Shown here piece after piece: positions 15,496 to 25,198 of a stretch of 64,000 bases of DNA. How positions within the stretch are numbered: position 1 is the stretch's first letter; every line of letters begins with the position of its first letter. Under the pieces are notes generated by a model, which had not been told where the DNA came from, searched no databases, and was given only the letters and a program-made list of their open reading frames with translations. Made by a program: the position numbers and the translations under genes. This stretch comes from Lysinibacillus sp. BPa_S21 (GTDB taxonomy: Bacteria > Bacillota > Bacilli > Bacillales_A > Planococcaceae): positions 62,001-126,000 of the forward strand of contig NZ_JALIRS010000008.1 of NCBI RefSeq assembly GCF_023337795.1, in the 5' to 3' direction.

Positions 15496-16695
15496 ATGAA
15501 TGACAGAGGAATGAAAACTATGATATTTACACTGGCAATTGTAGCGTTCTTTATTGGGATGGATTCATTAGTAGTATCACCATTGATTCCTGATATTGCA
15601 AAAGCAACAGCTACACCAATTGAAAAAGGAGGGTGGCTCATTACCTCTTACGCTTTATTTTATGGACTAACAGCACCGCTGTTCGGACCTATCTCAGATA
15701 AAATTGGACGAAAACAAATGATTGTAACTGGAATGTTTATTTTTTCAGTTGGAACATTTTGTACTGGTCTGACACAAGATTTTACTACCGTTTTGATCTT
15801 TCGGGCTTTAACTGGTTTATCTGGGGCTATGGTGATGCCAAGTGTTTTTGCATTGATAGGAGATAACGTACCTTATAAAATGCGGGGAATGGCCATGGGG
15901 ATGATCATGGGGGCAATGGTTGGATCCACTGTATTAGGTGTACCTATAGGAGCATTCTTAACTTCTATTGGAAGTTGGCAATGGACATTTTATGGTATAG
16001 GAATTTTATCGCTTTTAGTCACATTGATCACATTAGGTTCCTTACCAAAAACACCGGCCACAAACCAAATACCAGTATCAGCGCCAGTTGCAATGGCTTC
16101 CGCTATTAAGACAGCCTTTACTAATCAATCTATATTTTTTGCGTTATTATCTACGTTTTTATGGACAATCGGACTACAAGGTATGTTTTCGTATATCGGA
16201 GTATACTACAAAGAAAATTTTGATTACAGTGTAGAAAAAGTTGGGATAGTTATTTTTTTAGCGGGTGTTGGCAGTATTATCGGTAATGTGATTGGCGGTA
16301 AATTATCTGACAAAATCGGTAAAAAAGCTGTTGTATCTATAGCAGCGGTTATTGCTGCCATCGGGGTTATTAGTTTTTCATTGCTAACGGAAAATGTTGC
16401 ACCGGCCATTATTGTTCATGTTTTATGGAGCGCATCTATCGGCTTAGGTCAATCATCGTTAACAGCTTTAATATCAGAATTGAGTCCGAAGATTAGGGGA
16501 ACCGTAATGGCGCTGAACAGTTCGGCAATGTATATCGGGATGATGTTTGCGTCGGCCGGTGCTTCTTGGCTATTAGTTGGTGAGAAAACATTCTTAGCAA
16601 TTGGTATACTATGTGCAATCGCTAGTTTCTTAGTCTTACCGATTGTTCATTACTGTATCAAAGAAGAGACTGCTACAACTCTAAATGGGAAATAA
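15496..16695 (+). CDS. MFS transporter, probable drug/metabolite efflux
   Basis: This is a 399-residue, 12-helix major facilitator. The ATG at 15496 follows AAGGGGAG by 8 bases; the in-frame TTG at 15490 is too close. It shows the MFS loop motif GPISDKIGRKQMIVTG after helix 2, a helix-4/5 stretch VMPSVFALIGDNVPYKMRG, and GGKLSDKIGKKAVV in the second half. It resembles DHA1-type exporters such as those paired with MarR repressors. The two MarR-type operators in its promoter imply induction by the exported compound, which is unknown. Confidence 0.9.
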   Translation: MNDRGMKTMIFTLAIVAFFIGMDSLVVSPLIPDIAKATATPIEKGGWLITSYALFYGLTAPLFGPISDKIGRKQMIVTGMFIFSVGTFCTGLTQDFTTVLIFRALTGLSGAMVMPSVFALIGDNVPYKMRGMAMGMIMGAMVGSTVLGVPIGAFLTSIGSWQWTFYGIGILSLLVTLITLGSLPKTPATNQIPVSAPVAMASAIKTAFTNQSIFFALLSTFLWTIGLQGMFSYIGVYYKENFDYSVEKVGIVIFLAGVGSIIGNVIGGKLSDKIGKKAVVSIAAVIAAIGVISFSLLTENVAPAIIVHVLWSASIGLGQSSLTALISELSPKIRGTVMALNSSAMYIGMMFASAGASWLLVGEKTFLAIGILCAIASFLVLPIVHYCIKEETATTLNGK

Positions 16696-17196
16696 GTACA
16701 TGTAAAATAAGACTTCTATCTTATAAATTTAAAGCTCACTAGACGTGGTAGAGATGACCATGTATTATTGAGCTTTTTGTATTTCAATTACTCTTTTCTA
16801 AGATGTATCTTATGTTCTTTATATATTAGATAGAAAGATTGATTTTTTACTAAACAGTATATATTAAGATCGCCCTATAGATTTGGAGAGGTTCTATATC
16901 AGTGTCATAGGAATTTTCGTCAGTACAATAGAGGGCTGTTACTAGAACAACGCTTAGGTGTTTTGAACGGCGGGTATTGAGGGATGTGACAATTGGTGTA
17001 AAATGGATTTTGAAGTATTGCAGAACGGATAGGTTGTTAGTAAAGTGAATAGAGAGTGGCTCACTTTGAGATTGCTATTAAATTAAGTTTTCAATGAAGA
17101 GATGGAGCAAGTGATTATCGCACTTGTATATGAAAGTAGATTAGCCGTAGCTACGTCAGCAACACTATAACAAGTAGAAGATGGAGGTTTTAAATT
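16696..17196. other. 500-base intergenic region
   Basis: It begins with a possible terminator (AAAGCTCA ... TGAGCTTTTT, 16731-16779). The rest has no frame with a ribosome site and no clear repeat. GATGGAGG just before 17197 is the ribosome site of the next gene. Nothing else can be supported. Confidence 0.5.
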
Positions 17197-18666
17197 ATGA
17201 TGCTACAGTTGCATATTGAAAGTAAGGAAAAACCAGAAATATATCGAAAGTTATTGTTACCGAAGAACAGTAGTTTTTCTTTGCTAGATGAAATGATATT
17301 CCTAAGTTTTGATTTGGATGGTTCGGACTTTTTTGATTTTGAAATGGTTAAAAAAGATGGGCGAGTATCGAAAGAAAAGATTTGTTTTTTACCTGAAAAT
17401 GATACGGATTTTGATACCGATGAAGAGTTGGTCGATGAATGGCTTCGAAATCCTGGTGATGAAGCCTTTGCACATATCATTGATCATAGTGAATCATTTA
17501 TTATTCGATTAGAGAGCAATAAGGATGTATCGATGAACGCTGAAACTCCTGTATGTATTGCTGGAGCAGGCAATATTTATACTGGCACAATGGATCAGAT
17601 CGATTTGGAGGAAATTAATGAACTGCTACGTGAGAATGTAGAGGTAGATAGTTTACTAGAAGACTTGGAGCCAGATTATTTTTCTTTATTGGAGCTTACG
17701 AATGATCTGAAAAAATTAAAGCCATGGCAATATTTAAGGGATGATGAAGTTGTTGTCATTCACTTTGAAGATACCGATCAAAAAGTACTTGTTTCTGTTA
17801 TGGGAGCAGGCGGTGAAGAGTTTGGATTAATGATTTTTGACATGGAGCTTGGTTATACTAGCTTATCGAAAATTCTTTTTGAGAGAAATGTATCGAGCGA
17901 TGTTTCCTATAGTTTAAATGCGTTAACTGTGAATTTTGTTGATAGAGAAGAGTTAGACCCTGCAGATTATCAGTTAATTAAAGATTGTGGGCTATCGTAT
18001 AGAGGGAAGAAGAACTGGATTCAATTCAGGAGCTATTTAGAGGGAACGCATCCCGAAAGACCAGATTATCTAGAGGTAGAGCTATTAATTGATGTTATTA
18101 GTAGGATGATTAATATTACTGAAGCTCGAAAGGTTGGCTGGGAGTATCCGGAGGTAGCACCACATCAATATCCAGTATTTAAAGTGCAAATGGATGGTGA
18201 GTTACAAGAGATTTATATTTTGCAAATAAATATGACAAAGCCAACGTATGAGTGCTATGAGGAAATTTCGATGTTTGAAAAAGCAAAATATAAGAAAAAG
18301 CCTAAAAGCGCGTTACAAGTTGAATATGATTTATTTTACATGCCTTTTGGTGTAGAAGGCGAAGAAACGGACCGCACTGTTTATCCGATTGCAGGTATGC
18401 TTGTTGACCGAGGAAGTAATTTTGTTATTGAACATGAAATGCTCCCTATGCATAAAACGGCACAAATTGCACAAAGTCTTTTATGGGCATTTTTGCAAAA
18501 CCTAGATGTAAGGCCGAGCAAACTATTTGTCTCTAAAGAGTTAAGACCGATTCTTCAGCCACTAGCCAAAATAATAGGGATAGAGCTTGTAGAAAGTGAA
18601 CTCCCTGCTATTCGAGAAGTGAGAGAGTTTATGAAAACTGCGCCAATGGATTTATTGGATGAATAG
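17197..18666 (+). CDS. Conserved hypothetical protein with plasmid-pRiA4b-ORF3-like N-terminus
   Basis: This 489-residue acidic soluble protein appears to have three parts. An N-terminal region of about 100 residues (SFSLLDEMIFLSFDLDGSDF, FLPENDTDFDTDEELVDEWL) is reminiscent of pRiA4b-ORF3-like domains. A middle domain holds VVVIHFEDTDQKVLVSVMGA, and a C-terminal domain runs from about residue 360 to the end. The layout fits DUF7309/DUF6930-type proteins of Bacillales, but that assignment is from memory and no function is known. AGATGGAGG precedes the ATG. It is a single-gene unit ended by a strong terminator. Confidence 0.7.
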   Translation: MMLQLHIESKEKPEIYRKLLLPKNSSFSLLDEMIFLSFDLDGSDFFDFEMVKKDGRVSKEKICFLPENDTDFDTDEELVDEWLRNPGDEAFAHIIDHSESFIIRLESNKDVSMNAETPVCIAGAGNIYTGTMDQIDLEEINELLRENVEVDSLLEDLEPDYFSLLELTNDLKKLKPWQYLRDDEVVVIHFEDTDQKVLVSVMGAGGEEFGLMIFDMELGYTSLSKILFERNVSSDVSYSLNALTVNFVDREELDPADYQLIKDCGLSYRGKKNWIQFRSYLEGTHPERPDYLEVELLIDVISRMINITEARKVGWEYPEVAPHQYPVFKVQMDGELQEIYILQINMTKPTYECYEEISMFEKAKYKKKPKSALQVEYDLFYMPFGVEGEETDRTVYPIAGMLVDRGSNFVIEHEMLPMHKTAQIAQSLLWAFLQNLDVRPSKLFVSKELRPILQPLAKIIGIELVESELPAIREVREFMKTAPMDLLDE

Positions 18667-18683
18667 GAATAACCAATCATACA

Positions 18684-18726
18684 AAATCCCACGGAGAGAT
18701 TGAAGACTTTTCCGTGGGATTTTCTT
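18684..18726. terminator. Strong terminator
   Basis: AAAATCCCACGGA pairs with TCCGTGGGATTTT. It lies between the stop of the 489-residue gene and the convergent cwlJ gene and may serve both. Confidence 0.8.
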
Positions 18727-18738
18727 TTAAAAGATGCC

Positions 18739-19179
18739 CTATCCTCGATAAACACTTTCACATGTATCAGGTGCTGGCTCATAGAAGCAATGATTTTTAA
18801 ATTGGCCAGTAAAAGGTTGACCGTACCATGTTGGAGGACATGGTGCGTATGGATTGAAATACCAAAGTGCAAATTTCGCTGGATGTTCTCGCCAATAATC
18901 CAGCGTCAGTTTTGCTAATCTTCTTTCGTTAGGTCGTGCTCTTTGGTAAAACATATTCCCTTTTTGCACAGCTTCAAAAGAATAATTTCCTCCCTGTACC
19001 TGATAAATGACATCATTAATGGTTCTTAAATCTTTAAAATCGGGACACTCTGCTATAACACGATTCACAATGACATTGCCAACATATAGCATTCCTTGAT
19101 TTCCTTCACCTACCGCTTCCGCTCTCATCATCCTTGCCACTAAATCAACGTCTGAATTTATATATTTTACTCTTGGCAT
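18739..19179 (-). CDS. cwlJ: Spore cortex hydrolase CwlJ
   Basis: This 146-residue protein is a SleB/CwlJ-type cell-wall hydrolase that cleaves spore cortex peptidoglycan during germination. It has no signal peptide, as usual for CwlJ, which is laid down from the mother cell. The family core is clear: LVARMMRAEAVGEGNQGMLY with the probable catalytic Glu, VGNVIVNRVIA, and the later ALWYFNPYAPCPPTW and FTGQFKNHCFYEP. The length matches Bacillus CwlJ (about 142 residues). GGTGGAGGTG precedes the ATG. No gerQ-like gene was seen beside it. Confidence 0.92.
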   Translation of the reverse strand: MPRVKYINSDVDLVARMMRAEAVGEGNQGMLYVGNVIVNRVIAECPDFKDLRTINDVIYQVQGGNYSFEAVQKGNMFYQRARPNERRLAKLTLDYWREHPAKFALWYFNPYAPCPPTWYGQPFTGQFKNHCFYEPAPDTCESVYRG

Positions 19180-19252
19180 TTTTTCACCTCCACCATATAG
19201 TATGAAAAAGAGCCATCATTATTGTCATTTGAAATTCTAAATGTAACGACAA

Positions 19253-19303
19253 CAAAAAACACACCCTCTATGCTGCTGACAAAACGGCAAGATGGCGTGT
19301 TTA
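19253..19303 (-). terminator. Terminator of the ECF S-component gene
   Basis: On the minus strand AAACACGCC pairs with GGGTGTGTTT across a long loop and continues into TTTTTG, directly after the stop of the ECF gene. Confidence 0.6.
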
Positions 19304-19310
19304 GTTTGTA

Positions 19311-19862
19311 TTAAAAGTTCTTTTTGAAGTACGGTGTTTTTTTCATGACGATGCATACTGGAATCGCGATTAGTAAACCGATAACGTTTTGGATGATGTC
19401 TCCTGGAATGGATGCCATAGGAGCAACCCAGTTTTTGAACATAATGGCTTGCCCGATATAGTAGACGGCCATCATTACGGGCATAGCAACAACTGCTGCT
19501 AAAATGTTTAGTCGGACGTCGTCGCCTCTATGTCCTTTTGACCAAGCGATTTTCCCAACGATGGCGCCTTGTATTGCGCGGGAGATGATTGTAGTTGGCG
19601 CCCAAATTAACCAACCACCGACGATATCGAATAAGCCCATTCCGATAGCTCCTGCAAGTGCTCCCTTTTTAGGGCCGAATAAAATCGACGTAATCAAAAG
19701 CATGGATGTCCCTAAGTGAATAAGTCCACCTTGCCCGAATGGTAGCCTAAAATTAATAAACATTGTGGCAACGAAAACAAGTGCTGCTAAAATGGATGTC
19801 ATCACCAAATCAAATGTATTCGTGCGTGGTTTTGTATAGGATTGACGGTGTATATTTTGCAT
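19311..19862 (-). CDS. ECF transporter S component, probably for a B6-type vitamin
   Basis: This 183-residue, six-helix substrate-binding membrane subunit belongs to energy-coupling factor transporters; it works with a shared EcfT/EcfA module encoded elsewhere. Features include SILAALVFVATMFINFRLPF, the loop LIHLGTSMLLITSILFGPKK, GALAGAIGMGLFDIVGGW and a C-terminal DIIQNVIGLLIAIPVCIVM. It is transcribed divergently from a pyridoxamine/pyridoxine kinase gene, which favours a PdxU-like vitamer specificity over riboflavin. That specificity is an inference from context. No known riboswitch fold was seen in the 190 bases between the two genes. Confidence 0.82.
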   Translation of the reverse strand: MQNIHRQSYTKPRTNTFDLVMTSILAALVFVATMFINFRLPFGQGGLIHLGTSMLLITSILFGPKKGALAGAIGMGLFDIVGGWLIWAPTTIISRAIQGAIVGKIAWSKGHRGDDVRLNILAAVVAMPVMMAVYYIGQAIMFKNWVAPMASIPGDIIQNVIGLLIAIPVCIVMKKTPYFKKNF

Positions 19863-20052
19863 CTGCGTATCCTCACTTAGATGAATTTTTAGATAATTTT
19901 AACTTTAACAAAGGACTGACTATTGTAAAAGTGCCAATTTGATAAAAATATTAAAGGTCAGTTTGTTTTTATATAAGAGTACGCATTTTCGCATCTTTCT
20001 AAGTATGATACGATGAAGAGAAGACAAGCAAGACAGTTAGGTGGGGAGTTTG

Positions 20053-20901
20053 ATGAAAAAAGTTGCTGTAATTCAGGATATGTCATCCTTTGGGAAGTGC
20101 TCGTTAACGGCTGCGATGCCTGTGCTGTCAGTGATGGGGGTTCAGGCGGTACCATTACCAACTGCAATTTTAACGGCGCAAACCGGGTATTCGAGTTTTT
20201 ATTGTGAGGATTTGACGTCAAAGATGGACTATTTTGTGGATGAGTGGAGCAAACTTGGCGCGACCTTTGATGGCATACATACTGGCTTTGTGACAGGCAA
20301 GGAGCAAATCGATAATATTTTTCGATTTTTAAATGTGTTTCATTCGAGTGAAACGACGTTGCTTGTCGATCCGGTCATGGGCGATTTGGGCGAAGTCTAT
20401 AAAATGTATACAGGCGAGTTGCTTGATCGTATGAAAGCGCTCGTGAAGTGTGCAGATATTATTACACCCAATATTACAGAATGCTGTCTGCTTACAGGTT
20501 TGTCCTATGAGAAGCTACAAAGCTATCAAGACGATGCAGATTATATAAAGGCGTTAGAGGAAGCGGGCCATCAGCTACAGCAGACAACTGGTGCGAACGT
20601 CATTATTACCGGTTTGAATCCGCCGCCAGCAGATGCAAGCAAGCGTTATGTAGGCAATATGTATGTCGATGCACAACGTTCATTTTCAAGCATTCGGGAA
20701 TACAACGGCGAGAGCTATTCGGGCACAGGTGATTTGTTTGCATCCGTTATCATGGGTGGCATGATGCGCGGTCAGGATTTAGTTGAATCAATGAAACTTG
20801 CGGAAGCATTTTTAGCCGCTTCGATTGAAGCTACATCGAAAGAACAAATTCCACGCGAAGCAGGCGTGAATTTTGAAATGTTTTTACGAATGCTACTTTA
20901 G
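20053..20901 (+). CDS. Pyridoxamine/pyridoxal kinase (PdxK/PdxY type)
   Basis: This is a 282-residue ribokinase-fold enzyme that phosphorylates B6 vitamers at the 5' hydroxyl. The ATG at 20053 is preceded by GTGGGGAG; an in-frame GTG at 20041 is an artefact of that site. Visible are VAVIQDMSSFGKCSLTAAMP at the start, DPVMGDLGEVYKMY, ITPNITECCLLTG and the anion-hole loop GTGDLFASV near residue 228. The order matches the PfkB-like kinases annotated pyridoxamine kinase in Firmicutes. The divergent ECF S component probably supplies the substrate. Confidence 0.9.
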   Translation: MKKVAVIQDMSSFGKCSLTAAMPVLSVMGVQAVPLPTAILTAQTGYSSFYCEDLTSKMDYFVDEWSKLGATFDGIHTGFVTGKEQIDNIFRFLNVFHSSETTLLVDPVMGDLGEVYKMYTGELLDRMKALVKCADIITPNITECCLLTGLSYEKLQSYQDDADYIKALEEAGHQLQQTTGANVIITGLNPPPADASKRYVGNMYVDAQRSFSSIREYNGESYSGTGDLFASVIMGGMMRGQDLVESMKLAEAFLAASIEATSKEQIPREAGVNFEMFLRMLL

Positions 20902-20971
20902 GAATCTTTAACAAGAGTATTCATCCGCTTTTTAAGGATATAATGAACATCATGAATTGGGGAGGTGTATA

Positions 20972-21265
20972 ATGGATTCAATTAGATATTACGTAGTGCA
21001 AGTAGATAATCGCTATTACCAGGGAGAAGTTGACCTTCAACCATTCACAGATGATGAAGAACAGGCCTTTGCGTTTACGGATATTGTGACTGCAAACCAA
21101 TTGGCGAATGAGGTCAATGGAATCGTTCTGGCAAGAGAAGTCAGTTATCAGGAGCTAGAAGACTTTTCGGCACAATATCTGGTTGAGTACGATGCATTGC
21201 CAAAAAAAGAGCGTGACACGATAGAATCATTTTGTAGGGAACTCCATTTAGGAATATATGAATAA
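20972..21265 (+). CDS. Hypothetical 97-residue protein
   Basis: This is a short acidic protein with strand-rich N-terminus MDSIRYYVVQVDNRYYQGEV. The ATG at 20972 follows GGGGAGGTG; a longer frame from 20957 lacks a site. The middle contains QAFAFTDIVTANQLANEVNG and the end KERDTIESFCRELHLGIYE. It is not assigned to any family. It lies 70 bases after the pyridoxamine kinase, has its own strong ribosome site, and may share the transcript. Confidence 0.65.
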   Translation: MDSIRYYVVQVDNRYYQGEVDLQPFTDDEEQAFAFTDIVTANQLANEVNGIVLAREVSYQELEDFSAQYLVEYDALPKKERDTIESFCRELHLGIYE

Positions 21266-21419
21266 ACACTGAATCGAATCTTTTCGGTTCTTTTTTATGT
21301 AGTTTTCGACGCTGCTAAATCAATATTTCTGTGTAGACTCCACACTTCTTCTACAAAATGTCCAACTCCTTGTTATTTTTGTATAATAGAGGTAGATAGA
21401 ATTTGGAAGTTGGTGAATT

Positions 21420-22028
21420 ATGAAGAACTGTAGTCAGATTAAGCAGGATCGTGCTCGTGAAACGCGTAATACATTGATAGAGGCAGGCAAGAGGGTATTT
21501 TTTGAACAGGGCTTTCAGAAGTCGACGATGAAGCAAATTATTAAAGAAGCTGGAGTGGGGCATGGTACGGCCTATGTATATTTTTCGAATAAGGATGCAC
21601 TTTTAATAGAGATTATCGATTCACTGCTTGAGAAAATGTACAATATTGCGATGCTGAGCTTTGTTCCGAAATCGAAGGAAGAGGCAAGGGAGCAAATTAT
21701 ATATCAGGTAAAGGCTTTCAATAAGCAAGGCATTGAAAATGAAAAACTAATGAGGTTAGTGCTTGAGGCGATTGGTGTTTCAGAGGAGGTTCGAGAAAAA
21801 TGGTCTCTTGTTCAGCAGCATTTTATTGATCATATTGAGAAGGATATTTTATATGTGCAAAATAATAATATTGCGAAGCACCATCTTAATGCCAAGGATG
21901 TTGCACATATGTGGTATCACATTAATGAGAATTTACTATGGCGTTGCCTGCAAGATCCAAACGTTTCCATTGAACAGAATGTAGATTTAATCGTCCATTT
22001 TTATATTGAAGGTCTTTATACAGATTAA
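21420..22028 (+). CDS. TetR/AcrR-family transcriptional regulator
   Basis: This 202-residue repressor has a classic TetR N-terminus: RETRNTLIEAGKRVFFEQGF, TMKQIIKEAGVGHGTAYVYF and SNKDALLIEIIDSLLEKM (residues 11-66). The C-terminal ligand domain is helical and not conserved. It lies upstream of kynureninase on the same strand, after which comes a divergent amino-acid permease. Both of those promoters carry a TGACAC-type palindrome, so this regulator is the natural candidate to control tryptophan/kynurenine breakdown and uptake. That link is inference. A promoter with TATAAT near 21381 is likely. Confidence 0.9.
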   Translation: MKNCSQIKQDRARETRNTLIEAGKRVFFEQGFQKSTMKQIIKEAGVGHGTAYVYFSNKDALLIEIIDSLLEKMYNIAMLSFVPKSKEEAREQIIYQVKAFNKQGIENEKLMRLVLEAIGVSEEVREKWSLVQQHFIDHIEKDILYVQNNNIAKHHLNAKDVAHMWYHINENLLWRCLQDPNVSIEQNVDLIVHFYIEGLYTD

Positions 22029-22051
22029 CCTCCTTTGTTGGAGGTTTTTTC
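22026..22051 (+). terminator. Terminator after the tetR gene
   Basis: AACCTCC pairs with GGAGGTT around TTTGTT and runs into TTTTTT. It overlaps the tetR stop codon region. Confidence 0.8.
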
Positions 22052-22106
22052 TGTTTTGTGCCTCAAAAACTATATTTAGAGTACGGAAATTCTTTTGTTA
22101 AAAATA

Positions 22107-22134
22107 TTGACACTGTGTCACTTTTTGATAAGAT
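22107..22134 (+). promoter_or_regulatory. kynU promoter with TetR-type operator
   Basis: TTGACA (22107-22112) and TAAGAT (22129-22134) are spaced 16 bases. The -35 box is embedded in the perfect palindrome TGACACTGTGTCA (22108-22120). The same arrangement occurs at the permease promoter. Confidence 0.65.
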
Positions 22135-22193
22135 GGGTATAAGGTAGTAAAAAGTTACGATGCTGCCATCATTTCAAAAGAGGGGTGTTTATA

Positions 22194-23471
22194 ATGGAAT
22201 TTAATCCAACAAGAGAATACGCAACTTTTTTAGACAAAAATGATGATTTAAAACAATTTAGAGAGCAATTTTATATTCAGCCAGAAAAGATCTATTTCGA
22301 TGGTAACTCATTAGGGCTATTATCGAAGAGGGCAGAGGCAAGTTTGCTAACACTTTTAGAAACTTGGAAGCAGCATGGCATTGATGGATGGACACAAGGA
22401 GAGAATCCTTGGTTTTATTTGTCGGAGCAGGTGGGCGTACAGCTTTCAAAGATCGTTGGTGCGAAGCCCGAAGAGGTCATTGCTACAGGCTCAACTACTG
22501 TAAATCTGCATCAAATGATTGCAACGTTTTATAAGCCAACAGGCAAAAAAACGAAAATAGTAATAGATGAATTGAATTTTCCAACAGACTTATATGCAGT
22601 GCAAAGTCAGCTGGGGATGCACTATGAAAATATCGAGGATCATATTCAATATGTACGTAGTCAGGACGGGCACTGTTATACGCATGAGGATATTGTTGCA
22701 GCGATGACTGATGATGTGGCATTGATCATCCTGCCGGGGGTGTTATATCGTAGTGGTCAAATACTTGATTTGAAAGCGCTAACAAAAGAGGCGCATAAGC
22801 GTGGTATTGTAATCGGCTTTGACCTGTGCCACTCAGTTGGTTCAGTTGAGCACTCACTACATGACTGGGATGTTGACTTTGCCTTTTGGTGTAACTATAA
22901 GCATTTAAACGGTGGCCCAGGTGCTGTTGCTGGTTTATTCGTGCACGAAAAGCATTTTGGTACGAAGCCAGGGCTAGCAGGTTGGTTCAGCTCTGATAAA
23001 GAGAAGCAATTTGATATGGAAACGAGTCTTATACAAGCAAATAATGTGAGCGCCTATCAAATGGGTACACCGCATGTATTAAGCTTAGCACCGCTTCTAG
23101 GTGCGCTTGAAGTCTTTAATGAAGCGGGGATTCACCGTATTCGGGAGAAATCGATCCAGCTAACAGGGTACTTCATTCAGCTATACAAGCAATATTTAAG
23201 TGAATACGATTTTGAATTAAATTGCCCGGTGAGCAATGAACTACGCGGCGGTCATGTCTTTATTACACATGCGGATTCGGCTCGTATTTGTAAGGCTTTG
23301 AAGATGAAGGGAGTTATTCCTGATTTTAGAGCGCCGAATGGCATTCGTATTGCGCCGGTAGCGCTTTATAACACATTTGAGGAAGTATATGAAGTTGTTC
23401 AAATTTTAAAAGCAATTATGGATGAAAAATTATATGAGCAATTCAAAAACGAACGTGAAGTGGTAGCATAA
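22194..23471 (+). CDS. kynU: Kynureninase
   Basis: This is a PLP enzyme that hydrolyses kynurenine to anthranilate and alanine in tryptophan catabolism. The product is 425 residues, normal for the family; ATG 22194 follows AGAGGGG. Landmarks are [16 protein letters not shown] near residue 30, [15 protein letters not shown], the PLP aspartate segment GFDLCHSVG, and the Schiff-base lysine in [15 protein letters not shown]. No kynB or tdo gene lies next to it. The palindrome over its promoter and the neighbouring TetR gene suggest induction by a pathway intermediate. Confidence 0.93.
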   Translation: MEFNPTREYATFLDKNDDLKQFREQFYIQPEKIYFDGNSLGLLSKRAEASLLTLLETWKQHGIDGWTQGENPWFYLSEQVGVQLSKIVGAKPEEVIATGSTTVNLHQMIATFYKPTGKKTKIVIDELNFPTDLYAVQSQLGMHYENIEDHIQYVRSQDGHCYTHEDIVAAMTDDVALIILPGVLYRSGQILDLKALTKEAHKRGIVIGFDLCHSVGSVEHSLHDWDVDFAFWCNYKHLNGGPGAVAGLFVHEKHFGTKPGLAGWFSSDKEKQFDMETSLIQANNVSAYQMGTPHVLSLAPLLGALEVFNEAGIHRIREKSIQLTGYFIQLYKQYLSEYDFELNCPVSNELRGGHVFITHADSARICKALKMKGVIPDFRAPNGIRIAPVALYNTFEEVYEVVQILKAIMDEKLYEQFKNEREVVA

Positions 23472-23532
23472 CGAGAAAGTGTAAAGAAATTAAGGAAGTA
23501 AAACGATGTTATTTTAATAGGACGAATCTTTA

Positions 23533-23562
23533 GGCATGAGTCTTGTGAGGCTCATGCTTTTC
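23533..23562 (+). terminator. Terminator after kynU
   Basis: GCATGAG pairs with CTCATGC around TCTTGTGAGG and is followed by TTTTCC. It lies about 60 bases after the kynU stop. Confidence 0.65.
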
Positions 23563-23628
23563 CGCGTACAAGAAGTGCTAGCTATGGAAAAGCATTTTTA
23601 AGGTTTTCTATCGAGAAGACAGTCGCTA

Positions 23629-23680
23629 AAAAATACCTTCAAGTTTGACTTAAAGTGTTCAAACTTGAAGGTATTTTTTA
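23629..23680. terminator. Bidirectional terminator between kynU and the permease
   Basis: AAATACCTTCAAGTTTGA pairs perfectly with TCAAACTTGAAGGTATTT across a 10-base loop, with T-runs on both strands. It ends the permease gene and backs up the kynU terminator. Confidence 0.85.
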
Positions 23681-23681
23681 T

Positions 23682-25118
23682 CTAAGTCATTTTTACTTGC
23701 TCTTCTTCCGGCTCATTAGCCATTAAACGACTCTTCGCTTCGGTTACTCTTTTCCAAACAATGTAGCCGATGGAAATAACGAGGAGACTTGGGAAGCCAA
23801 CGAGCAGGGTTGGCCTAAAGTCTGGTGAGAACCATGTTGATAGTACAACAGAAGCTAATAGAACGGCACCTAGGATTGTTAAATAAGGATACCCAATCAT
23901 TCGTACCGGCAGTTTTTCGCCATCGACCGCTTTATATTTTTTACGGAAAAATAGATGAGTAATAAAAATCATAAACCATGCGAACATTGCTCCAAAGCTT
24001 GATATAGAAATCATTAGTGACAAGGCTGATTCGGGCTTAAAAATCGAAAATGCAGCGGCGATCACAATACCGATAACTGATGCAAATAATGCCTTCGTGG
24101 GTACTTGTCTTTTGTTTAGCTCGCCTAGTTTCTTTGGTGCAAAGCCACCACGTGAGAGCGAGAACACCATACGTGTTGAGATGTACAACTGACTATTCAT
24201 AGCAGAAAGTGCGGCGATTAAAACGACAAAATTCATGACAGATGCTGCCCCTGGAATATTTAATATTTCCATTACTTTCACGAATGGGCTCTTGTCTGTC
24301 CCTGCCATTCCCCAAGGAACGATCATTAGCATAAGTGCAAGCGTAAGGATATAGAACAAAATCAGACGAATGATAGCTGATTTTAACGCGATTGGAACAG
24401 CCTTCTTTGGATCTTCAGCTTCACCAGCGCTAACGGCTATCATTTCAATGCTTAAATAACTAAATAAAGAAACAAAAATCCCCATCCACATACCCCAGAA
24501 ACCATTTGGGAAAAATCCGCGATCATTGACATAGTTTTGGATGCCGATATTTGATGAGGCATCTGCACCGAAAATAACGAAAGAAGCTAATATGATAAAA
24601 CCAACAATCGCAACGATTTTAACAACAGAGAACCAATATTCTACGACACCAAATAATTTAACAGTGGTAGCGTTTACATAAAGCAGTATAGCAGCAAACA
24701 ATATAATCCAAACAGCATTTGGTACGCTTGGGAACCAGTAATTCATGTAAAGTGCAACGGCCGTAACCTCTGTTCCAATTGAACAGATTAACGAAAACCA
24801 ATAAGCATATCGAATAGTAAAGCCAGCCCATGAATTCACATATTTTTCAGCATATGCACCGAAGGATCCTGTTGTAGGATGAGCTACCGTCATTTCTGCA
24901 AGACAGCCCATCAATAATAATGCGATAACAGCACCGACTGAATAGCTAAGAATAACACTTGGACCAGCAAGACCAATTGCTAAGCTACTACCTAGAAATA
25001 AACCAGTTCCGATTGCTCCACCGATGGCTATCATCGTAATTTGCTTCGTGGATAGTCCTTTATTCAGACCTTGCTCCCGTTCCATGATGTCATCCATATT
25101 ATGATTGTTATTAACCAT
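23682..25118 (-). CDS. Amino-acid permease, APC superfamily (AAT type)
   Basis: This is a 478-residue, 12-helix amino-acid importer. The start at 25118 is chosen because AAGGGG lies 8 bases upstream; an in-frame ATG at 25160 is weaker. The N-terminal consensus reads KQITMIAIGGAIGTGLFLGS, followed by GPSVILSYSVGAVIALLLMG and SFGAYAEKYVNSWAGF, as in GabP/AnsP-type carriers. A later segment ELNKRQVPTKALFAS is also typical. The promoter carries a palindrome like that of kynU, so tryptophan or kynurenine is a plausible but unproven substrate. Confidence 0.9.
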   Translation of the reverse strand: MVNNNHNMDDIMEREQGLNKGLSTKQITMIAIGGAIGTGLFLGSSLAIGLAGPSVILSYSVGAVIALLLMGCLAEMTVAHPTTGSFGAYAEKYVNSWAGFTIRYAYWFSLICSIGTEVTAVALYMNYWFPSVPNAVWIILFAAILLYVNATTVKLFGVVEYWFSVVKIVAIVGFIILASFVIFGADASSNIGIQNYVNDRGFFPNGFWGMWMGIFVSLFSYLSIEMIAVSAGEAEDPKKAVPIALKSAIIRLILFYILTLALMLMIVPWGMAGTDKSPFVKVMEILNIPGAASVMNFVVLIAALSAMNSQLYISTRMVFSLSRGGFAPKKLGELNKRQVPTKALFASVIGIVIAAAFSIFKPESALSLMISISSFGAMFAWFMIFITHLFFRKKYKAVDGEKLPVRMIGYPYLTILGAVLLASVVLSTWFSPDFRPTLLVGFPSLLVISIGYIVWKRVTEAKSRLMANEPEEEQVKMT

Positions 25119-25198
25119 TTTTTCAGCCCCTTTGTTTAAATAGTGCGTTCCATCAATCAACTTCTTTCTAGTATTTATAAAACTTTGAATATAAGCCT

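Noticed and set aside
20041-20052. Earlier GTG start for the pyridoxamine kinase
   Set aside because: The GTG is part of the ribosome site GTGGGGAG for the ATG at 20053, and the family begins with the MKKVAVIQD segment.
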